A stretch of DNA of 64,000 nt from NCBI GenBank assembly GCA_949502025.1, contig CATBCG010000004.1, forward strand, positions 14,156-78,155, written 5' to 3'. The notes below the pieces were generated by a model, which did no database searches, had not been told where the DNA came from, and saw nothing but the letters and a program-made list of their open reading frames with translations. Made by a program: the position numbers and the translations under genes. The DNA is from MGBC131033 sp910585655 (GTDB taxonomy: Bacteria; Bacillota; Clostridia; Lachnospirales; Lachnospiraceae). Of this stretch, positions 1 through 6,946 are shown in pieces (positions within the stretch are counted from its first letter, which is position 1; every line of letters starts with the position of its first letter).

Positions 1-1419
1 ATAATCTACTATCACATCCGTCCGCTTCCGATCTCTGGTCTGCGCCTCCACATAATAATTTCCTACTCCATTAATAATCGGTTTTAAATAGAGCAGAAAA
101 AAACGCCTCCCATTTTCCTCTAAAAAGCCCTCATTACTGTCTGAATAAACTTCTGTAAAGTGCTTTACAAATTTTCTCAATACCAGCTCCATATTCAATC
201 TGCCGTTTTTTACAAACTGGTTTTTGTCTACATCGCCTGCAGCATAACTTTTACTGCCAATCAGCTCTTCTGATAAAAATAAATTATAGAGTCTAGTTTC
301 AAATATCCGATTTGCTACCGCTATTCTCCCAGATACATTTTTAATAAAACCAAACATCATTCCTATTTCCACTATCGTATGATCCGGATTAAACGGAAAA
401 CTTTGCCCGCTAAATAATATGGTATACAACATCTCCCGTAGTTCTGAATAGTCTGCTATTTTTTTCCTCATATCATCTATCAATGTATTGGGCGTGTTAA
501 GAAAAGCTTTGACAGCCTCTAATATTCCTGCCTTGCTCCATGCTGCTCTTTTATCGGGAAATCCCTCTATTCCTACCAAAGTTTCATCTATATATTTACA
601 CAACCATGATACCAGAAATGGATACCCAGAAGTATATTCATAAAGCAACTCTGCTATTTCTTTTACTTCCATACCTGTCTGCCAAACTGCTTCATATTCT
701 GCTAACATCCCAGAAATATCCTTAATAGAAAAACTCATATCCAAATCAAATTCTGCCGCAACATTCCACGGGCTATTATACTTATGCTCTTCCTCTGGTC
801 GAATTTTCAATTTTAAATTTCTAATATCATATACTCCTGCTAAAATAACAGAATGAAAGGTTGCCAACTCCTCTCGTTCCAAATATCCATCTCGAAGTTG
901 CGCCAGGAAATCCAAAAAAATCTGGTTATTGGAAGCGCTGTCAATCTCATCTACCATCAGTACAACCGGCTGCTCCACCAAAGCACATATCTCACCAAGA
1001 GCATTGAATAAAGCAACAAGGTCAAATTCTTTCCCCCCTTCCTCCTCTCTTTTCTCAAGTATTTGTATGATTGATGCTTCTCTCTCTCGAAAAGTTTTTT
1101 TCCTTGTGCTTCGACACAATTCCTCTGCAAATGCCGCTGCAAATGTAAACTCCGTCTGAAATTTTGCCGTACTCATTCTTTGAAAACTAAGAGACAATAC
1201 GATATATTCTGAACGTAAGTATTGTTCCAACGCCTTTAAAGTTGTTGTTTTCCCATACTGTCTGGCTCTACTTATTACAAAATATTCTCCTCGATCTACC
1301 AACTTTTTAATTTTTTCCAAACGCTCTGTCAAGTCAACCATATAATGCCTTTTAGAATAACAAGTACCCGTAACATTAAAATATTTCTCTGCTTCTCTAG
1401 CCTTTGTTATCTCTATCAC
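1..1419 (-). CDS. AAA-family ATPase with C-terminal PD-(D/E)XK nuclease-like domain (3' end outside window)
   Basis: An ATP-binding protein of the AAA-ATPase_like/DUF1703 type; physiological role unknown. Reading from the GTG at 1419, a conserved N-terminal block (FNVTGTC, then HYMVDLTER) is followed by a P-loop variant RARQYGKT (residues 51-58) and Walker B VVLMVDEID. The last visible residues, TRDRKRTDVIVDY, match the start of the PD-(D/E)XK core; the expected E-x-K would lie just past base 1, so the C-terminus is missing. I chose GTG at 1419 because GAGAGGTGA lies 5 bases upstream; an in-frame GTG three codons earlier would overlap the topB stop. The gene follows topB so closely that it is probably co-transcribed with it. 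Family assignment is firm; function is not known. Confidence 0.8.
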   Translation of the reverse strand, partial: MIEITKAREAEKYFNVTGTCYSKRHYMVDLTERLEKIKKLVDRGEYFVISRARQYGKTTTLKALEQYLRSEYIVLSLSFQRMSTAKFQTEFTFAAAFAEELCRSTRKKTFREREASIIQILEKREEEGGKEFDLVALFNALGEICALVEQPVVLMVDEIDSASNNQIFLDFLAQLRDGYLEREELATFHSVILAGVYDIRNLKLKIRPEEEHKYNSPWNVAAEFDLDMSFSIKDISGMLAEYEAVWQTGMEVKEIAELLYEYTSGYPFLVSWLCKYIDETLVGIEGFPDKRAAWSKAGILEAVKAFLNTPNTLIDDMRKKIADYSELREMLYTILFSGQSFPFNPDHTIVEIGMMFGFIKNVSGRIAVANRIFETRLYNLFLSEELIGSKSYAAGDVDKNQFVKNGRLNMELVLRKFVKHFTEVYSDSNEGFLEENGRRFFLLYLKPIINGVGNYYVEAQTRDRKRTDVIVDY

Positions 1420-1424
1420 CGCTG

Positions 1425-3680
1425 TCACCTCTCTTCCAGCTTCAGCTTAGCAAGCGCATCCGCAAACGCTGTATTCACCGGAGTGGTGGCTTCTTTCTTC
1501 TGCCGGTTCATATAATTGGCGACATCTTTTTTGGAGACCCCGGCGCCCTCTCTCTTTCTCCGTTCCTGGAAAGCAGTCAGCTTTTCTTTATGCCCGCAGC
1601 TACAGATAAATTGCTGAGCATCGCCCTTACCGCGCAGTTCCATTTTTTTATGGCAAACCGGGCAGCGGGCGTTAGAAGTACGGGAAACCGTTTCCCGATA
1701 GCCACATGCTCTGTCCTGGCAAACCAGCATCTGACTGTTTTTCCCTTTGACGGAGAGCATCCGCTTTCCACAATGCGGGCATTTGCTGTTGGTCAGGTTG
1801 TCGTGGCGGAATTTCCCTTCTCCTGTTTTGATCTCTTCAATCAGAGCATTGGCATAGCTTCGGATATCGTTCATAAACGCCGTTCGTTTCAGGCTACCTT
1901 TGGCAATCTGCGCCAGACGCAGCTCCCAGTCCGCCGTCAGCTCCGGCTTTCGCAAATCCTCCGGCACCAGTTCCAAAAGCTGTTTTGCTTTACCGGTCAA
2001 ATAAATATCCTGACCTTTTTTCTCTAGTAAAAAGCTGGAAAAAAGTTTTTCGATGATATCCGCCCTGGTCGCCACTGTCCCCAATCCACCGGTTTCCCGT
2101 AATGTTTTCGCCAGCACGTTCTTAGATGCTTCCATGTAGGCGACCGGATTTTCCATGGCGGAGAGCAAGGTCGCTTCATTAAAATGAGCCGGCGGCTTTG
2201 TCTTTCCCTCTGTAAGCCGAAAGGAAAGCCCGGTCAGCTTCTCTCCCTGACGCAGATCCGGCAGGCTTTGTGCCTTTATTCCACCGGACTCTCCAGAAGC
2301 CTCCACGCCAGATTCCTCATCTTCCCCGTAGTCGTCAAGCGTACCAGAGGTATCGGTATAGACCTCTTTCCAACCCGGGCTTTTTACGATCTGCCCCTGT
2401 GCCAGAAAAGTTTCCTTACCAATCGTTACTTCCAGATTCGTTTGTTCATATTCATAAGGCGGATAAAGCACGGCAAGGAAACGCCGCACTACCAGGTCAT
2501 AAATTTTCCGCTCCTCAACCGTCATATGATCGAGCTGAACATATTGCTCCGTCGGGATAATCGCATGATGATCGGATACTTTGGCATCATTGACAAACGC
2601 CGCCTTGGCAGAAAAGCTCTGACCGGACAAGCGTCCCGCCAGCTTACGGTAAGGACCTGTCGCGCAAGCCTGCAGCCGCTCCTTTATCGTCGGTACGATA
2701 TCGCTGCTTAAATAGCGGGAATCAGTCCTTGGATACGTCAGTACTTTATGATTTTCATAAAGCCGCTGCATAATATTTAACGTCTCTTTGGCGGAAAACT
2801 GAAAGCGGCGGTTTGCCTCCCGCTGCAGCTCTGTCAAATCGTAGAGCAGCGGCGCATAGGTTTTCTTTGGCGTCCGTTTTACCATCGTCACGGTCCCCGC
2901 CTCCCCTTGTAACTCATCCAGAAGTCTTTGCATCCGTTCTTTATCAAAAGAGCGAGTGGAACCAGATTTGCTATCCTTCCAGGTCAGTTTCAGCGAAGTT
3001 TCGGATTTTTCCTTTCCGTTCCAGCTTGCCGTTATGCCAAAATAAGACTCTGGCTTAAACTCCCGAATCTGCTGTTCTCTTTTGGCAATAATCGCCAGCG
3101 TCGGCGTCTGTACCCGCCCGCAGGAAAGCTGTGCATTGTATTTACAGGTCAAAGCTCGGGTCGCATTGATTCCAACCAGCCAATCCGCCTCCGCCCGGCA
3201 CATTGCCGCGTCATAAAGCGCTTCGTATTCTCTGCCGTCTCTTAAATGGGCAAATCCTTCCCGAATCGCTTTGTCAGTGACAGAGGAAATCCACAGTCTT
3301 TTCACCGGCTTTTTGCTGCCAGCCAGCTTTAAAATCAACCTTGCTACCAGCTCCCCCTCCCGTCCGGCGTCCGTGGCAATGATCACCTGCCCGATATCCT
3401 GACGGTGAAGTTGATTTTTTATGATATGATACTGCTTCCCGGTCTGCTTGATCACCACCAGTTTAAACTGCTCCGGCATCATCGGCAGATATTCCAGCTT
3501 CCATTCCTTGTACTGCGCACCATAATCCTCCGGATCCGCGAGCGTCACTAAATGCCCCAGCCCCCAGGTGACAACATAATCCTTTCCCTCTAAAAAACCG
3601 TTTCCTCCCTGTCTGCAGGCAAGCACTCTGGCAATATCTCTGCCTACGGAGGGTTTCTCTGCGATTACCAACGCCTTCAT
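1425..3680 (-). CDS. topB: DNA topoisomerase III (type IA)
   Basis: A type IA topoisomerase that cuts and passes single DNA strands, relaxing negative supercoils or decatenating replication intermediates. The 751-residue product starts with a Toprim domain (AEKPSVGRDIA near residue 7; ATDAGREGE near 102). The active-site tyrosine is in TYPRTDSRY, about residue 316. Two C-terminal zinc-ribbon units follow (CPHCGKRM...CQDRAC and CPVCHKKM...CSCG), then a basic tail. This length and ribbon arrangement fit Firmicute TopB. The start lies 20 bases after the stop of the HExxH gene, so the three minus-strand genes from 4159 to 1 form one likely operon read from the promoter at 4213-4241. Confidence is high from catalytic motifs and full length. 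Confidence 0.95.
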   Translation of the reverse strand: MKALVIAEKPSVGRDIARVLACRQGGNGFLEGKDYVVTWGLGHLVTLADPEDYGAQYKEWKLEYLPMMPEQFKLVVIKQTGKQYHIIKNQLHRQDIGQVIIATDAGREGELVARLILKLAGSKKPVKRLWISSVTDKAIREGFAHLRDGREYEALYDAAMCRAEADWLVGINATRALTCKYNAQLSCGRVQTPTLAIIAKREQQIREFKPESYFGITASWNGKEKSETSLKLTWKDSKSGSTRSFDKERMQRLLDELQGEAGTVTMVKRTPKKTYAPLLYDLTELQREANRRFQFSAKETLNIMQRLYENHKVLTYPRTDSRYLSSDIVPTIKERLQACATGPYRKLAGRLSGQSFSAKAAFVNDAKVSDHHAIIPTEQYVQLDHMTVEERKIYDLVVRRFLAVLYPPYEYEQTNLEVTIGKETFLAQGQIVKSPGWKEVYTDTSGTLDDYGEDEESGVEASGESGGIKAQSLPDLRQGEKLTGLSFRLTEGKTKPPAHFNEATLLSAMENPVAYMEASKNVLAKTLRETGGLGTVATRADIIEKLFSSFLLEKKGQDIYLTGKAKQLLELVPEDLRKPELTADWELRLAQIAKGSLKRTAFMNDIRSYANALIEEIKTGEGKFRHDNLTNSKCPHCGKRMLSVKGKNSQMLVCQDRACGYRETVSRTSNARCPVCHKKMELRGKGDAQQFICSCGHKEKLTAFQERRKREGAGVSKKDVANYMNRQKKEATTPVNTAFADALAKLKLEER

Positions 3681-3700
3681 AGTTCCTATTTCCTTCCTTA

Positions 3701-4159
3701 TTATAATTTCTGATCGAAGTTCATCCCCCGCAGCATGGTTCCTTCCACTGCCTTTCGCCCCTGGTCATATGGATTTTCCCGGTACGTCAGCATCTTTGTA
3801 CGAGTCGTTCCACCTGCAATATATGTCTTTCCACACTCCGGGCATACTCCTGTTTTTAAAGATACGCTCACGGATACCAGCCGTTTATTTTCCTTTTGAC
3901 CTTCTGCAACCGCGTTCTGCACATGCTCCCGCTCGTGAGACATCACCTTTGCGGCTGCCTGTCCCGGCGCGATATGAGTAGGCGCCTGAAAAGAAACGTC
4001 TCCCTCATTGGACTGATCCATGTACTTTCGTTCCTTACAGGTCTGACACTCTGCCTTCTGCGTTTCCTTTGTTTCTTTTGTACCTACTGTCTGACTAGGA
4101 GTCGTCGCTCTGGCAGCTCCTATTTCCCATGTTGTTGATACTGCTCCGATACCTGACAT
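3701..4159 (-). CDS. small HExxH protein, SprA-related putative metalloprotease
   Basis: A soluble protein of about 152 residues. A central HEREH (HExxH-type zinc-binding pattern) sits within the segment GQAAAKVMSHEREHVQ. Two cysteine pairs flank it: CQTCKER upstream and CPECGKTY downstream, the latter like a zinc knuckle. The arrangement resembles the SprA-related putative metalloprotease family, which is known mainly by sequence. I chose the ATG at 4159 because GGGAGGAAGG lies just upstream; an ATG five codons earlier would place that Shine-Dalgarno inside the coding region. The gene is first in the likely operon with topB. No signal peptide is seen. Protease activity is inferred only from HExxH. 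Confidence 0.6.
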   Translation of the reverse strand: MSGIGAVSTTWEIGAARATTPSQTVGTKETKETQKAECQTCKERKYMDQSNEGDVSFQAPTHIAPGQAAAKVMSHEREHVQNAVAEGQKENKRLVSVSVSLKTGVCPECGKTYIAGGTTRTKMLTYRENPYDQGRKAVEGTMLRGMNFDQKL

Positions 4160-4212
4160 ATTCCTTCCTCCCATTTCTGTCTCTTCATCCTCTGATCCAT
4201 TCTGTTTTTTCC

Positions 4213-4241
4213 AGTTTACGCCTTTTCTGCTACCCTGTCAA
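4213..4241 (-). promoter_or_regulatory. sigma-A-type promoter for the HExxH protein-topB-ATPase operon
   Basis: On the minus strand TTGACA (4236-4241) is followed after exactly 17 bases by TAAACT (4213-4218). It lies about 54 bases upstream of the ATG at 4159 and just beyond the terminator of the preceding gene, so it probably starts a new transcription unit. Confidence 0.7.
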
Positions 4242-4243
4242 TG

Positions 4244-4299
4244 AAATAAAAAAACAGAGCAGATAAACGATACGTTTCCGCAAGTTCATCTGCTCTGTT
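4244..4299 (-). terminator. Rho-independent terminator of the small membrane protein gene
   Basis: A 12-bp perfect stem (AACAGAGCAGAT at 4253-4264 pairing with 4288-4299) is followed on the minus strand by a run of seven T. It lies just after the 4332-4520 gene, in its direction. Confidence 0.85.
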
Positions 4300-4331
4300 C
4301 TCAAATTAACGGTTATGTTCCTTCCATTTAC

Positions 4332-4520
4332 TTATTTCTTCTCATTCCTCTCCTCTTTCTTCTTCCATGCCCGAAAAAGATACATACTGCAACAGGCTGC
4401 CGCCACACTCATTGGTGCTGAATGTAAAGTAATGCCGTTTATATTACCAATCACATTGATTATAATTAAAACGATCAATACTGCTGCTATTATGACAACT
4501 CCCTTAAAAAAATCCTTCAT
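4332..4520 (-). CDS. small two-helix membrane protein, unknown
   Basis: A 62-residue protein starting MKDFFKGV. Residues 7-30 (IIAAVLIVLIIINVIG and flanks) form one strong membrane segment and a second, weaker one runs through SVAAACCSMYLF. The tail is highly charged (AWKKKEERNEKK). I chose the ATG at 4520 because GGAAGGAG lies 11 bases upstream; the longer reading from 4565 would run through the extended -10 element. It is a monocistronic unit with its own promoter and terminator, divergent from the sensor kinase gene. Family not recognised; no function proposed. Confidence 0.6.
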   Translation of the reverse strand: MKDFFKGVVIIAAVLIVLIIINVIGNINGITLHSAPMSVAAACCSMYLFRAWKKKEERNEKK

Positions 4521-4563
4521 ATTCTTTCTGGCTCCTTCCAAAAATAATAATTTATTGCAGATC

Positions 4564-4572
4564 ATTATACCA
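4564..4572 (-). promoter_or_regulatory. extended -10 promoter of the small membrane protein gene
   Basis: The minus strand reads TGGTATAAT, a TGn extended -10 with consensus TATAAT (4564-4569), about 44 bases before the ATG at 4520. A weak TTGAAG lies 19 bases further upstream. Confidence 0.55.
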
Positions 4573-4682
4573 GAAAAAGCGACAATTCCTTCAAAACAGT
4601 CATAAAATGCCTGATTTCATGAGTAAGCGCATTTTTAACATCACAAAATACGCATTTATTCCTCCTTTTTGCAAAGTAACGC

Positions 4683-4711
4683 TTGATACAACGAATCAAA
4701 TACAGTATAAT
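4683..4711 (+). promoter_or_regulatory. sigma-A promoter of the Agr-type two-component operon
   Basis: TTGATA (4683-4688) and TATAAT (4706-4711) are separated by 17 bases, 35 bases upstream of the kinase start. Just upstream, CGCATTT occurs twice at 4628-4634 and 4651-4657, a direct repeat with 23-base periodicity that could be a LytTR operator; that part is inference. Confidence 0.75.
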
Positions 4712-4746
4712 CAGAAAAGTAATTTTTGAAAGGAAGGGTCGTCAAA

Positions 4747-6045
4747 ATGCTGTTCTCTTTTTTTCAGCTTTCCCTTGGTATCCGCAATGTTTATCCTAAG
4801 CGTATGAGCCTAAAAGCGTTTCTAATGCTTTATATCGTATTGCTGCTTGCCGGAGCGCCTGTAACGCTCCTATCCTGTATCCCCTATGGTCTTTTTGGTA
4901 TTCTGGTAGCCGTTTGCATCTATGGATTGGTGGTTTACCGGGATACTGCATCCAGAAACGTTGGTATGGGCATGATTGGATGTGTGCTTACCGTTATCAT
5001 TGATAATTTACTGGTCATTCCTCTAAGTATACTGATTCCCTCGTCCTTCTCAAATCAGCCCTTTTTTTCTTTTGCTATTGCACTTACTCGTATATTGCTG
5101 TTTTATGTTATTACGTTGCTTTGCGGCAGGGTGCTTAAAAAATTGTTGCTGTCAGACAAAGGGGCTTTGCGTCTGGAACAGACGTGGTATTTGATGGACT
5201 CTGTATTGCTGCTTCTGATAACGATTTATCTTTTTGATAATTTGATTTCAGGGCAGAACGACTCTCTTGGCAAAATGATATACAATAATGCTCTGCACCT
5301 TTCCGGGTATCTGCTTGTTATGCTTTTTTTGCTTTTGGCTATGCGCCGTTCCTATTTAGAGCAAATACAGGCAGAATCAAAGAAAAAAGCTATGCAGGAT
5401 TTACAGGACTACACACACAATTTAGAAACCATGTATCATAGTCTGCGCTCTTTTAAGCATGACTATATAAACATTTTGCTCTCTTTATCCGGCTATATTG
5501 AACATTCTGATATGGAGGAATTAAAAAATTTTTTTGAAAGCAAAATCTTCCTGACAAAAAATCTGATTGATCAGGGCGATTACAAACTGAATCAGCTTAG
5601 TAACATCCATGTGTTGGAAATCAAAAGCCTGCTCTCTGCAAAAATGATTTACGCCCATGAATCCGGGGTTGACGTCACGATTGATATTCCCGATCAAGTG
5701 GACAGCTTTTTCATAGATACCGTAGATCTTGCCAGAATACTGGGTATCTTTTTAGACAACGCTATGGAAGCCGCATTGGAGACAACCCAACCGCAGATAG
5801 GCTTAAATATCCTTCAAAATGAGACGGGAGTATCCATTATGATAAGCAATCGTTTTCAGGATAACGGCTCCGTGACGCTGCATAACGTAAAGCAAAAGGG
5901 CTTTAGCACAAAGACCGGGCATCCGGGAATCGGGCTTTCTAACGCTCATAAAATCATCAGCTCTTATGACAACGTGATGCTGGAAACCACAATGCAACAC
6001 GGTTGTTTTACACAACACATGGAGCTTGCCGCCGGAAAGGAGTAA
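4747..6045 (+). CDS. AgrC-like sensor histidine kinase (GHKL)
   Basis: A membrane sensor kinase of about 432 residues. The N-terminal 200 residues form six or so hydrophobic helices with no extracellular domain, as in AgrC/ComD peptide receptors. A linker leads to the phosphoacceptor motif SFKHDYINILL. The ATPase domain has the N-box FLDNAMEAAL and the G-box HPGIGLSNAH. It is expected to phosphorylate the LytTR regulator six bases downstream. I chose ATG 4747 because AAGGAAGGG lies eight bases upstream; a TTG at 4726 lacks such a site. No agrB or agrD is visible nearby, so the ligand and its maker are unknown. The following oligopeptide transporter might be a target or a source of ligand; that is inference. 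Confidence 0.85.
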   Translation: MLFSFFQLSLGIRNVYPKRMSLKAFLMLYIVLLLAGAPVTLLSCIPYGLFGILVAVCIYGLVVYRDTASRNVGMGMIGCVLTVIIDNLLVIPLSILIPSSFSNQPFFSFAIALTRILLFYVITLLCGRVLKKLLLSDKGALRLEQTWYLMDSVLLLLITIYLFDNLISGQNDSLGKMIYNNALHLSGYLLVMLFLLLAMRRSYLEQIQAESKKKAMQDLQDYTHNLETMYHSLRSFKHDYINILLSLSGYIEHSDMEELKNFFESKIFLTKNLIDQGDYKLNQLSNIHVLEIKSLLSAKMIYAHESGVDVTIDIPDQVDSFFIDTVDLARILGIFLDNAMEAALETTQPQIGLNILQNETGVSIMISNRFQDNGSVTLHNVKQKGFSTKTGHPGIGLSNAHKIISSYDNVMLETTMQHGCFTQHMELAAGKE

Positions 6046-6051
6046 CCTAAT

Positions 6052-6771
6052 ATGCTAAATATCTTTGTATGTGAAGACGATACCATACAACGGCAAACTA
6101 TCGTACAAATCATTCAAAATACGGTGCTGATAGAGGAATTGGATATGCAGCTTGTTCTGGATACCAAAGACCCTTATGTATTGTTGGAAAAGGTCAGAGC
6201 CAGCCATAACACAGGTATTTATTTTCTGGATATCGACCTGGGCAGCAATATGAACGGGCTGAAGCTGGCACAGCAAATCAGACTGTCTGACCCCCGTGGT
6301 TTTATCATATTCATAACCGCGCATTCTGAGCTAAGCTTTATGACTTTTCAATATCGGGTAGAGGCAATGGACTTCATATTAAAAGACAATCCTGCCGAAA
6401 CAAAAGTAAAAATCAGAGAATGTCTCCTAAACGCAATAGAACGCTATACGCTCCAGACCAACAAGGTACATAAAGTCTATACTATCCAAACGGGCGGACG
6501 AAAAATCAGCGTGGATTATGAGGATATTTTCTTTTTTGAAACTTCCAGTAATATCCATAAGGTTGTTCTTCATGCAAAGAACCGTCAAATTGAATTTTCC
6601 GGCACCATCAAAGACCTGATAAACACCTTAGACGACAACTTTATACGCTGCCACCGCTCCTTTCTAGTAAATAAAAATAACATAAAAGAAGTAGATGCGA
6701 AAAAGCGAATCATCTATTTTCCCAATGGAGAAACCTGCCTGATGTCCATGCGTATGGGGAAAGAACTCTGA
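6052..6771 (+). CDS. LytTR-family response regulator (AgrA-like)
   Basis: A 239-residue cytoplasmic transcription factor. The receiver domain occupies about residues 1-125, with acidic pocket CEDD at residues 8-11 and phosphoacceptor aspartate in YFLDIDLG. The C-terminal LytTR DNA-binding domain (about 140-239) contains HRSFLVNKNNI, typical of AgrA/LytR proteins that bind paired direct repeats. It starts seven bases after the kinase stop, so both are translated from one mRNA. The target may be its own promoter region, where a CGCATTT repeat lies, or the transporter promoter at 6844-6872; neither is shown by the sequence alone. Confidence 0.88.
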   Translation: MLNIFVCEDDTIQRQTIVQIIQNTVLIEELDMQLVLDTKDPYVLLEKVRASHNTGIYFLDIDLGSNMNGLKLAQQIRLSDPRGFIIFITAHSELSFMTFQYRVEAMDFILKDNPAETKVKIRECLLNAIERYTLQTNKVHKVYTIQTGGRKISVDYEDIFFFETSSNIHKVVLHAKNRQIEFSGTIKDLINTLDDNFIRCHRSFLVNKNNIKEVDAKKRIIYFPNGETCLMSMRMGKEL

Positions 6772-6843
6772 AAACAGAACGTTACATTCCTTGCTGTAAA
6801 TTTAAAAATATAAATAAGTATGTATAAAAATACAATTTTGATA

Positions 6844-6872
6844 TTTACAAATCCACTTTAGCGTGATAAAAT
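6844..6872 (+). promoter_or_regulatory. sigma-A promoter of the oligopeptide transporter operon
   Basis: TTTACA (6844-6849) and TAAAAT (6867-6872) have a 17-base spacer, about 75 bases upstream of the binding-protein ATG. The region before it is very A/T-rich and shows no terminator for the regulator gene, so read-through from the two-component operon remains possible. Confidence 0.6.
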
Positions 6873-6946
6873 GTCAAACATAGTTTTGCTGCGATAACAG
6901 CTAGCTAAACCAAACAACCAATTATGAAATAAGGAGAGGATGGAGT

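Noticed and set aside
1404..2027. Plus-strand 207-codon open frame opposite topB
   Set aside because: It is antisense to the well-supported zinc-ribbon end of topB and has no ribosome site or recognisable protein.
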